This document shows, one piece after another, positions 1 to 6,381 of a DNA stretch of 9,125 nt (positions within the stretch are counted from its first letter, which is position 1; each line of letters opens with the position of its first letter). The stretch lies in assembly GCA_003647035.1 (NCBI GenBank), contig QMMB01000103.1, forward strand, positions 1-9,125. Direction: 5' to 3'. Origin of the DNA: Deltaproteobacteria bacterium (GTDB lineage: Bacteria; Myxococcota_A; Polyangia; Polyangiales; Houyiibacteriaceae). The translations under genes were made by a program, and so were the position numbers. The notes under the pieces are model-generated. The model saw only the letters and a list, made by a program, of their open reading frames with translations, ran no database searches and was not told the DNA's origin.

Positions 1-1548
1 CCCGCCCGCCACGCGCTGGGTCAATACGGCAATCCCCCCCCCTTGCCCGTGCGCGGCCAGGATGTCGTCCCCGCGCCCCTGCACGCTGCGCGCCTCAGAG
101 TTGCTCTCCTCGCGAACGGAGCGAAGCTTACTGAAATCGTATTCGAAGGGATCTTGGGTGACCGCGTAGATGACCACCGCGACCGAGACAACCGAGAGCA
201 CCACGGACACCGCTACGACGCCCCGCGGCGCCCGTTCGGCAACGGCAGCGAACACGTCGGCATAGTGTCCCCCTCGTCCCTTTCTTTCTTTTCCGACAGG
301 AAACGGACGAAAGCGTTCGTAGGCGGCCACTGCGGCTGGCAACACGGTGATTGCCGACACCCAGCAAAGGACCATGCCGACTCCCCCAATGATCCCGAAG
401 TCACGAAAGCCGCGGAAGTCGGTGATCATGAGCGAGCCGTAAGCCAGGGCTGCGGCACCTGAGGCGATCATCGTGGCGAGCCAAGTGTTCTGGTGCGCTG
501 TGAGGACGGCATCATGCACGTCGGAGCCCCGCCGTCGCTCCTCGAAATAGCGTGAAAGCCAGATGATATTGGGGTTCACACCGTTTCCGATGATGATACT
601 TCCCAAGAACGCTGTGGACGCATTGAGCGAATCCACGGTGATGTCCGCAACTGCGAAGCTCACCAGCACCGGCGGCACGAGCCCAGCGCCTAACAAGACG
701 ATGGCCCGTGGACGCCCGAAGAAGAGAACGACGAGCAGCAGGACGATTGTCACCGTGAGCGTCGTTGCCAAGAGGAGCTCGCGTGCGATCGCCTGCTGTT
801 CCTCCTCGGCCATGATGACATCGCCAGACAGCGTTAGTTTGAGATCTGGTGCGTACGAGGTTGGGTTCAGCCGCTCGATCTCGGCCTGCACACGGTCGAT
901 GATGCGCCCAGCGGTATTGGGATCGCTCCCGACTTCGGAGCGAATGAACATCGCGATCAGATCACCGTCCTCGTGCTGGTAATAGCCGTCGGGGAACTTC
1001 TCGGATCTCTCCTCTCCGCGATCACTTTCGGCCTCGATCTCGTCCAAGATGTCGTCGAGGCTTTCCCGTTCGTCATCCTCTAGGAGGTCGACCCATAGCG
1101 GGTTGTTCTTGAGCCGTTCTCTATCGTGGCGGTCTTCGAGGGCGTCCCGCAGCCGCTCCAAGAGGTCGAGCGAAGCGTAAAGGTGCTTGTGCTCCCGGAC
1201 GAAGTCGTCATAGGCGCCGACGTTCCAGTCGACGACACCGATTTCATCGGGGGGAAGCTCCTCGAGCCGTGCCACGAGGTCCCCGACGAAGCGCCGCATC
1301 GCGTCGACGTCCTTCGAGGGTGACTGCACCGCGACCGTGAGAGCCGACAGGCCCCGAACGCGATCGCGAACCTTTTCGAGGTCCTGGACACTCGGGTAGC
1401 TCTCTGGAAGCAGAGCAATGAAACGGCTATCGAGACCGAGATTGCGGATGAAAGGCAAAGAGCCGGCAGAGATCACCGCTGCGAGGAGCAGTATCACAAA
1501 GGGCCGTTGGGTCTGCAGGTCGGCCAGCTTCTCGAGTAGTTTGCTCAC
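1..1548 (-). CDS. MMPL/RND-family exporter, N-terminal half (runs off left edge)
   Basis: This is an inner-membrane exporter of the predicted RND/MMPL superfamily, a group that moves lipids or other hydrophobic molecules using the proton gradient. The visible 516 codons stay open to the window edge, so the C-terminal half is missing. I see TM1 at residues 17-34 after a short basic start, then a charged extracytoplasmic domain (about 40-255, very acidic at 130-185). A typical five-helix MMPL block follows at 258-412, including the GNGVNPN helix (321-327) with the ISRYFEERR-like loop after it. TM7 lies at 443-463 and the second extracytoplasmic domain begins there with DPFEYDFSKLR. The start is GTG at 1548 because an in-frame TAG lies immediately upstream; its Shine-Dalgarno is poor. 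It lies 38 bases behind the inositol phosphate synthase and is probably co-transcribed. The substrate is unknown, and export of the inositol product is inference. Position 325 is Asn where many MMPL proteins have the Asp of an Asp-Tyr pair. Confidence 0.85.
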   Translation of the reverse strand, partial: MSKLLEKLADLQTQRPFVILLLAAVISAGSLPFIRNLGLDSRFIALLPESYPSVQDLEKVRDRVRGLSALTVAVQSPSKDVDAMRRFVGDLVARLEELPPDEIGVVDWNVGAYDDFVREHKHLYASLDLLERLRDALEDRHDRERLKNNPLWVDLLEDDERESLDDILDEIEAESDRGEERSEKFPDGYYQHEDGDLIAMFIRSEVGSDPNTAGRIIDRVQAEIERLNPTSYAPDLKLTLSGDVIMAEEEQQAIARELLLATTLTVTIVLLLVVLFFGRPRAIVLLGAGLVPPVLVSFAVADITVDSLNASTAFLGSIIIGNGVNPNIIWLSRYFEERRRGSDVHDAVLTAHQNTWLATMIASGAAALAYGSLMITDFRGFRDFGIIGGVGMVLCWVSAITVLPAAVAAYERFRPFPVGKERKGRGGHYADVFAAVAERAPRGVVAVSVVLSVVSVAVVIYAVTQDPFEYDFSKLRSVREESNSEARSVQGRGDDILAAHGQGGGIAVLTQRVAGG

Positions 1549-1586
1549 CTAGACGTGTTACCGGTGTGCAGCGAATGGATAGTCGG

Positions 1587-2924
1587 TCAGTCGTAGTATT
1601 CGCGACCCAGGTGGGTGATCAGCTCTTCACCTTGCATCCAACGCAAAGTGTTCTTGAGCTTGCCGAGCTGCACGAAGAGGTTGTTCTCCGGATATAGACC
1701 TTCCGGCGTGATGGGGGCCTTGTAGTAGAACGAGAGCCACTCCTGAATCCCGCTAAGCCCTGAGCGGTGCGCGAGGTCCATGAAGAGCGCGAGGTCTAGA
1801 ACTAACGGCGCAGCGAGGATCGAGTCACGACAGAGGAAGTCGATCTTGATCTGCATGGGGTAGCCAAGCCAACCGAAGATATCGATGTTGTCCCAGCCCT
1901 CTTTCTGGTCTCCGCGCGGCGGGTAGTAGTTGATGCGCACCTGGTGGTACAAGTCCCCGTAGAGTTCGGGGTGCAGCTCCGGCTGCAGAATAGTCTCGAG
2001 AACACCGAGCTTGCTCACCTCTTTCGACTTGAAGCTCTCCGGATCGTCGAGGACTTCGCCGTCGCGGTTGCCCAGGATGTTGGTGGAAAACCAGCCCCGA
2101 ATGCCGAGCGCTCGCGACCGAAGGCCAGGCGCAAGAATGGTCTTCATGAGGGTTTGTCCCGTCTTGAAGTCCTTGCCGGAGACCGGGGTGTGCATCTCGC
2201 GCGAAAGCTCCAACATGGCGCGAGAGTCGCCAGTGGTGAGATGTGGCGCCCCGTTCGCATAGCTCACCTCCTCACGCAGGCAGGCATACGCATAGACCTG
2301 GGAGGGGCTGATCGCCGGATCGGAACGACGCAAGGCCTCCTCGAACTTACTCAACGACTCGTGAGCTTCCGTGGGCTCTCGATACACCTCCGTCGAGCCA
2401 CACCAGACGGCAACGCAGCGATCGAGGCCGTTTTCTTTCTTGAACCGCCTGATGTCCTCGCGAACCGCTTCGGCGAGCTCCATCTTGTCTTGGCTGGGCT
2501 TGACGTTCTCGCCACGGAGCCGCTTGACGAACTCGGGGAAAAACACCGATTCCATCGGCTTGATCGCCGAAAGCTCATCCTTGACGGCATTCAGATGCTC
2601 GGTCGAAAGAACGTCGGCAGTGACCGCCGCCTCATACGCATTGTCGTGGAAGAGGTCCCATCCTCCGAAGACCAAGTCGTTCATGTCGGCCAGCGGCACG
2701 AAGTCGCGAATCAAAGGTGAGCGTTGGTCGGTTCGTTTTCCGAGGCGGAGCGTGCCCATCTGCGTCAACGAGCCAATGGGTTGGCCTAGGCCCTTCCGCG
2801 CCAAAATAGAGCCCGCCATGAACGTCGTGCCTACCGCGCCCATTCCAGGCAAGAGCACGCCGAGCTTGCCTGTGGCGGGTCTGGTTTTCGGCTGCGTCAT
2901 TTCTATCTTCCCCGCCGGCTTCAT
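1587..2924 (-). CDS. ino1: myo-inositol-1-phosphate synthase
   Basis: This cytosolic NAD-dependent enzyme converts glucose-6-phosphate to L-myo-inositol-1-phosphate (EC 5.5.1.4), the first step of all inositol synthesis. Its 445 residues lie between the short mycobacterial/archaeal type (about 365-390) and the eukaryotic type (about 510-530). An N-terminal Rossmann loop GMGAVG is at 27-32. The family's lysine-bearing active-site segments are present: GKDFKTGQT (250-258), NILGNRDG (282-289), SFKSKEVSK (297-305) and the segment IKIDFLCRDS-ILAAPLVLDL (359-378). Its ATG overlaps the TGA of the upstream nucleotidyltransferase gene as ATGA, so translation is probably coupled. GGAG about ten bases upstream supports the start at 2924. 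Met9 (2900) is also possible, as GGGGAAG precedes it at good spacing and the first eight residues precede any fold. It should feed inositol phosphate to the cytidylyltransferase beside it. The family call is secure from the motifs. Confidence 0.95.
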   Translation of the reverse strand: MKPAGKIEMTQPKTRPATGKLGVLLPGMGAVGTTFMAGSILARKGLGQPIGSLTQMGTLRLGKRTDQRSPLIRDFVPLADMNDLVFGGWDLFHDNAYEAAVTADVLSTEHLNAVKDELSAIKPMESVFFPEFVKRLRGENVKPSQDKMELAEAVREDIRRFKKENGLDRCVAVWCGSTEVYREPTEAHESLSKFEEALRRSDPAISPSQVYAYACLREEVSYANGAPHLTTGDSRAMLELSREMHTPVSGKDFKTGQTLMKTILAPGLRSRALGIRGWFSTNILGNRDGEVLDDPESFKSKEVSKLGVLETILQPELHPELYGDLYHQVRINYYPPRGDQKEGWDNIDIFGWLGYPMQIKIDFLCRDSILAAPLVLDLALFMDLAHRSGLSGIQEWLSFYYKAPITPEGLYPENNLFVQLGKLKNTLRWMQGEELITHLGREYYD

Positions 2925-3676
2925 AGCACGATCGCTCCATCCAAGTCCTCACCAAACTCGGCAATCAGACGCTCTGACTCGGCGTGGGTCTCGGGGGTGT
3001 CGACGTCGATCCAGATCGCATCGCCGATATCGGCTGCCTTCATTCGCCCCTCCGCGGCCAGAGCAGCGACCCCCTGTGAGAGCGAGCAGCCCTCGGGACC
3101 GTTGACGGCATCCAGCGCCTCGATGAGGGCAGGCGTGATCAAAAAAAGCCCCGTGTCCAGCGCATTGTATTGGTCGAGTTCTTTGCCGATTCGTTCGATG
3201 TGATCGTCCCGCACTTGGACTTTCGTCGCGTCCTCCAAGTCGAAGCAAGCGTCGATCCGATAATCGACACCGAGTACGGACTCTCGCTCCGCCACAGGAT
3301 ACGAAGTCACCGACTTCAGCAGCCGCGGCGACCACAAATGATCGCTCATCAAGAGCAACGTCGGCCCCCTGACGAAGTCGCGCGCCTTCAACACCGAGGT
3401 GCCGTTGGGCTTCTCGTACTCGTCGTTGGGAAAGAACGAAAGCTTCGCCCGGTGCTCGTAGCCCAAGAGGCCGCTTTTCAAGTCGTCGCCGAGGTACCCG
3501 ACGACAATGCCGATCTCACGGACACCCCCTTTCTCGAGAGCCCTGATGATGCGAACGATGAGAGGCACGCCCGCGACCTCACGCAGCGGCTTGGGCACGG
3601 GGCGACCATCGGCGAGACGACTGCCGAGCCCGGCGGCAAGGATGACCGCACGGTCTCGTGTGGGTGGTGCTGTCAT
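2921..3676 (-). CDS. sugar-type nucleotidyltransferase, probable CTP:inositol-1-phosphate cytidylyltransferase
   Basis: This is a cytosolic GT-A-fold NTP transferase predicted to make CDP-inositol from inositol-1-phosphate and CTP. Its 251 residues are a single catalytic domain. The nucleotide-binding loop LAAGLGSRL with PKPL after it is at 13-31, KPNGTS at 89-94, the metal-site MSDHLW at 110-115, the substrate-side YNALDTGLFLITP at 170-182 and WIDVDTPE at 222-229. KPNGTS, the SDH in place of the usual GD, and the DTG and DVDTPE blocks fit the inositol-phosphate cytidylyltransferase half of the archaeal and thermophile di-myo-inositol-phosphate enzymes. There it is often fused to a CDP-alcohol transferase; here the two are separate neighbouring genes. 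Its stop overlaps the start of the inositol phosphate synthase, which supports the substrate assignment. ATG at 3676 has no clear Shine-Dalgarno. A glucose- or choline-phosphate nucleotidyltransferase is the main alternative. Family sure, substrate inferred from motifs and neighbours. Confidence 0.75.
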   Translation of the reverse strand: MTAPPTRDRAVILAAGLGSRLADGRPVPKPLREVAGVPLIVRIIRALEKGGVREIGIVVGYLGDDLKSGLLGYEHRAKLSFFPNDEYEKPNGTSVLKARDFVRGPTLLLMSDHLWSPRLLKSVTSYPVAERESVLGVDYRIDACFDLEDATKVQVRDDHIERIGKELDQYNALDTGLFLITPALIEALDAVNGPEGCSLSQGVAALAAEGRMKAADIGDAIWIDVDTPETHAESERLIAEFGEDLDGAIVL

Positions 3677-3703
3677 GAATGCTAATGGCCCATTGGTCGG
3701 CTA

Positions 3704-3748
3704 GCCACGACGTGGCCAATCTTCACACTGTGAACCCCGTTCACGGTG
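3704..3748. promoter_or_regulatory. two palindromes between the CDP-alcohol transferase and cytidylyltransferase genes
   Basis: The 86-base gap holds two inverted repeats. One is GCCACG-A-CGTGGC at 3704-3716, with perfect 6-base arms. The other, at 3726-3748, has GTGAAC and GTTCAC arms around a CCC loop, extended by CAC/GTG beyond one non-Watson-Crick position. The second begins 14 bases after the transferase stop codon on the transcribed strand, but no U-run follows, so it is not a standard intrinsic terminator. It may be an RNA-processing or attenuation hairpin or an operator for an internal promoter. The sequence shows only the symmetry; any role is inference. Confidence 0.35.
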
Positions 3749-3762
3749 TTGTTGCAAAACTA

Positions 3763-4719
3763 TCACAGAGTGAGGGGCTGGCCAGTGCCGCTCACCTCGA
3801 TCGCGCCCGCTCCCACGAGCTCTTCGATGGTCCTGGACGTCGCATGGCGTTGCCAGATGAGCGCGACCAAAAAGATGCCGTTCATCAGGAAGACCCGGAT
3901 GAAAAGGTAAACATCCAGGCGGTTGAGCATGGCGCATATCGCCATTAGGTAGCTGTGCGGGGCCAGCGACACAAGCGCCCAAAGCCGCATAGGCCAAACG
4001 TTGTTTCGCCTATAGATTTCCGCTGTTCGGTCATCGCTGTGGAGCAACTGGCTCAGGCGCCAAGCGTCGGGACTGAGCCAACTGACGACGGCCTTCTGCC
4101 GCACCAGGTGGGGCACGAGGACGTACTTCATCGCGATCTGAATGATGGGCCCCTCGTCGCGAGCTGCTTCGGCGGTTTCCCCGATCTCATCGGCATCGTG
4201 GCCTTCGCCGCTCTGGCCCGGCCGGGTCCCGCGCAGGTACGATTCCTTATAGAAATCGTAAACGGCCAGGTGCATCACCGTAAGGCCCAGAGCGGGCACC
4301 ATTAGGATGAGATGGTAAGGATTATGGTAGGTTACCCAGATGTGGTAGAAGGCTGGGAAGACGGTGAAGAGGGCGACCAGGGTATCGGCCGACCCGTCCA
4401 GCGCACGCCCGAACTCCGATTGTAGGTTCTTGGCGCGGGCCAGAATGCCGTCCGCCCCGTCCAAAATCGCGGCCGCCCATAGGCAAACGCCTCCGACGAA
4501 CATGGCGGTGGGCGTACCCCAAATGAACGCGCAACCCGCGACAAAACCTATCACAACGGTCGACAGCGTGATCATGTTCGGGGTGATGCGCGTCTTGAAG
4601 ATCAACCGTACGAACAAATAGGCGAGGGTTCGGTGCACGTATCGGTTCACCGGATCTTCGACGTCGTTCGATTTCACGACGCTGCTGAGCGGTGGTAGGG
4701 CAGCCATCTGGGGGCGCAT
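3763..4719 (-). CDS. CDP-alcohol phosphotransferase, probably using CDP-inositol
   Basis: This membrane enzyme transfers a phospho-alcohol from a CDP carrier to a second alcohol. The class signature D-x2-DG-x2-AR-x8-G-x3-D-x3-D is complete, with D87, D90, G91, A94, R95, G104, D108 and D112. The N-terminus (VNRYVHRTLAYLF, then TRITPNMITL at 43-52) is typical of this class and close to the transferase half of di-inositol-phosphate synthases. Six membrane segments are likely: about 50-67, 71-87, 111-129, 136-152, 245-264 and 269-289. At 318 residues it is well above the usual 180-220, because a polar stretch of roughly 85 residues (157-243) separates helices 4 and 5. It heads the operon, so CDP-inositol from the neighbouring gene is the likely donor. 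The acceptor could be inositol phosphate or a lipid such as diacylglycerol. ATG at 4719 was taken; Met5 at 4707 is an alternative and neither has a good Shine-Dalgarno. Confidence 0.85.
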   Translation of the reverse strand: MRPQMAALPPLSSVVKSNDVEDPVNRYVHRTLAYLFVRLIFKTRITPNMITLSTVVIGFVAGCAFIWGTPTAMFVGGVCLWAAAILDGADGILARAKNLQSEFGRALDGSADTLVALFTVFPAFYHIWVTYHNPYHLILMVPALGLTVMHLAVYDFYKESYLRGTRPGQSGEGHDADEIGETAEAARDEGPIIQIAMKYVLVPHLVRQKAVVSWLSPDAWRLSQLLHSDDRTAEIYRRNNVWPMRLWALVSLAPHSYLMAICAMLNRLDVYLFIRVFLMNGIFLVALIWQRHATSRTIEELVGAGAIEVSGTGQPLTL

Positions 4720-4818
4720 ACGCGCGAAGGATGCAATAATTACGCCATTTCTGCGAGATTGATCACAGATCGAGACAAAAGGAGCCCAGCGGCATACGCC
4801 CTGCTAGGGAATCAGCCC
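4720..4818. promoter_or_regulatory. divergent intergenic region between inositol operon and radical SAM gene
   Basis: This is the only space between two divergent genes, so promoters for both should lie in or near it. An AT-rich island AATAATTA at 4735-4742 contains a self-complementary TAATTA that could serve as a -10-like element in either direction. No convincing -35 partner is visible. AGGGA at 4806-4810, about eight bases before ATG 4819, is the best ribosome-binding site for the radical SAM gene. That is why the TTG at 4759 is not taken as the start. Confidence 0.35.
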
Positions 4819-5832
4819 ATGCGCCATCACGCCCGGCAGGACCGATTGCTTCCGCTTCCTCCGCACCCGCTCAAGACGGTGGCGCGAGCCCTCAACGCCA
4901 TGCGGCGGCCCGAGTCGCCCCTGCTCGCCCAGCTCGTGGTCATCCGAAGGTGCAATCTGAGCTGCGGCTACTGCAACGAGTACGACGACCATTCGCCACC
5001 AATCCCCGTCGAAGAGCTGTTCGCACGGGTCGACCATCTAGCCGAGCTGGGCTGTCTGGTTCTCACGTTGACGGGGGGCGAGCCCTTCATGCACCCCAGG
5101 TTGGACGAGGTCGTCGCTCGCGCGGTCTCCCACGGCATGGTGGTGACCGCGATCTCCAACGCGTACCCGATCACCAAAGGGTGGATCCGGCGTATGAACG
5201 ACGCGGGCCTTTCGTTGTTACAGGTCTCCGTCGACAACATGGAACCCAACGAGGTGTCGCAAAAGTCGTGGTCGAAGATCAAGAAGCGCCTTCTACTGCT
5301 CAAAGAGCACGCCACGTTCAAGCTGAACGTCAACGCGGTGCTTGGATCGTCTCCCCCGAAGCAAACGCGCCACTTGATCGACGAGATCCGCTCTTTGGGG
5401 TTTTACATGACAGTTGGTCTCCTGCACGACCAACAAGGCCAGATCGATCCCGGACTGATCGGCGACATCCTTCCGGAGTTCTACGAAGAGATGCGAGCGC
5501 TCTGCAACAAGAGCTTCTTCCATCAGTTCGGCGAAGGCTGGGAACAAAAGATGCTGCAAGGAGGCACGGCTCCGTGGCGCTGCCGGGCGGGCGCGCGCTA
5601 CCTCTACATCGACGAGTTTGGCAAAGTGGCCTATTGCAGCCAGCGTCGGGCCGAACCGGACATTGCCCTGCTCGAGTACACGCGCAGCGATCTCAAACGC
5701 GAGTATGACCGGCCCAAGGGCTGCGAAGAAAGCTGCACCATCGCGTGCGTTCGACGCGCCTCGAGCCTAGACGAGTGGCGCCCCCAGCGGGGCTCGGTGG
5801 CATCCCCCAAAGTGTCGCTGCCGACAGTTTGA
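4819..5832 (+). CDS. radical SAM enzyme with C-terminal SPASM/Twitch-like cysteine cluster
   Basis: This is a radical S-adenosylmethionine enzyme of 337 residues from Met 4819. The iron-sulfur motif CNLSCGYC gives C45, C49 and C52. The SAM-binding LTGGEP is at 84-89 and SVDN at 137-140 fits the later barrel strands. The C-terminal quarter has a second cysteine set (C255, C273, C302, C306, C310, arranged RCRAG, YCSQ, GCEESCTIAC) like the auxiliary-cluster domains of SPASM/Twitch proteins. These often modify peptides or other large substrates, or act on lipids and cofactors. I do not recognise the exact subfamily; HpnH-type hopanoid enzymes differ around their CxxxCxxC. It is divergent from the inositol operon, so a role in tailoring that product is possible but only inferred. 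ATG 4819 has AGGGA upstream; the frame extends to a TTG at 4759 without Shine-Dalgarno support, adding a 20-residue polar stretch. Confidence 0.88.
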   Translation: MRHHARQDRLLPLPPHPLKTVARALNAMRRPESPLLAQLVVIRRCNLSCGYCNEYDDHSPPIPVEELFARVDHLAELGCLVLTLTGGEPFMHPRLDEVVARAVSHGMVVTAISNAYPITKGWIRRMNDAGLSLLQVSVDNMEPNEVSQKSWSKIKKRLLLLKEHATFKLNVNAVLGSSPPKQTRHLIDEIRSLGFYMTVGLLHDQQGQIDPGLIGDILPEFYEEMRALCNKSFFHQFGEGWEQKMLQGGTAPWRCRAGARYLYIDEFGKVAYCSQRRAEPDIALLEYTRSDLKREYDRPKGCEESCTIACVRRASSLDEWRPQRGSVASPKVSLPTV

Positions 5833-5847
5833 GGAATAGTCGTGTAG

Positions 5848-5878
5848 CGATTTGAACTGACGACCTTCGGGTTATGAG
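5848..5878 (-). repeat. relic resembling 3' half of initiator tRNA-Met (possible attachment-site scar)
   Basis: Read on the minus strand, this reproduces part of an initiator tRNA. It has the anticodon loop CTCATAA (anticodon CAT), the 3' anticodon stem CCCGA, the variable region AGGTCGT and the start of the T arm with TTCAAATC. The 5' half (acceptor, D arm, 5' anticodon stem) is missing, and after the T loop the sequence no longer pairs as a T stem, so it is not a functional tRNA. Elements that integrate at tRNA 3' ends leave copies like this; random decay of a tRNA copy is the alternative. The likeness is judged from memory of tRNA-fMet consensus, without a search. Confidence 0.5.
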
Positions 5879-6057
5879 TTCACAAAAGCTGGTTTTCGTG
5901 TGCCAACACAAGTAATCGAAATCGCTCAGAAACCTCAACGAAGACCAGCGTTAGTCCTTTCGCCATGTTCGCGGGTCGTCACTTCTTATCATTCGGCTTC
6001 ACATCGTTAGGGCACCGTCAGGTCACCGAGTGCTCGGCCTATCACGAGGAGTCAATC

Positions 6058-6363
6058 ATGACTGAGGACAGATACTACGCGGTGAGAATGCTTTGGGTGC
6101 GAGACGATGAGATCTGGCAGAGCTATCAGGAGATGGCCAAGCCGGTACTCGCTCGCCACGATGTGCGGGTGGAGCATTGGCTCGAGACGGACAAGATCGT
6201 CGGCGAGGGAATGGACAAGCCTGATCTCATCGTTGTGACATCCTACCCGAGCCGCGCAGCTCTCGAGGCGTTTGAGAGCGACCCTGATTTCAAAAAGGCG
6301 TCCATGCTTCGGGATACAAGCGCCAAGCTCCTCACCGTAACCGCGCGCTCGGGCTTACCCTAA
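6058..6363 (+). CDS. small DUF1330-like / dimeric alpha-beta-barrel protein
   Basis: This small cytosolic protein of 101 residues has no signal or membrane segment. The pattern resembles DUF1330-like proteins with a ferredoxin-type dimeric alpha-beta barrel. An N-terminal strand (YYAVRMLWV, 6-14) is followed by a helix with WQSYQEMAKPVLARH (20-34), a strand VEHWLETDKIVGEG (38-51), a strand LIVVTSYPS (57-65), a helix RAALEAFESDPDFKKASMLRD (66-86) and a last strand LLTVTAR (91-97). Members of this fold bind small molecules or act as monooxygenase-like enzymes, but no catalytic residue is identifiable and no function is assigned. The start at 6058 is chosen for GAGGAG seven bases upstream; the open frame reaches back to 5965, but that extra stretch looks non-coding. 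It ends 18 bases from the convergent MOSC fusion gene. Family assignment is moderate. Confidence 0.72.
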   Translation: MTEDRYYAVRMLWVRDDEIWQSYQEMAKPVLARHDVRVEHWLETDKIVGEGMDKPDLIVVTSYPSRAALEAFESDPDFKKASMLRDTSAKLLTVTARSGLP

Positions 6364-6381
6364 GCGTCTCCTGGTCCCAGA

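Noticed and set aside
43..462. Plus-strand open frame opposite the exporter
   Set aside because: The minus strand carries a clear MMPL protein; the plus-strand peptide has no recognisable pattern and is a GC-rich shadow.
1944..2720. Long plus-strand open frame (258 codons) opposite inositol phosphate synthase
   Set aside because: The synthase has all family motifs on the other strand; this frame has none and is a codon-bias shadow.
3726..3748. Intrinsic terminator after the CDP-alcohol transferase
   Set aside because: The hairpin is present but no U-run follows on the transcribed strand, and the downstream genes appear to belong to the same operon.
4950..5708. Second plus-strand frame of 252 codons within the radical SAM gene
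   Set aside because: Arg/Pro/Gly-rich out-of-frame reading of a gene with clear radical SAM motifs.
5965..6057. N-terminal extension of the small DUF1330-like protein
   Set aside because: The added stretch does not fit the fold, and a good Shine-Dalgarno sits just before the ATG at 6058.
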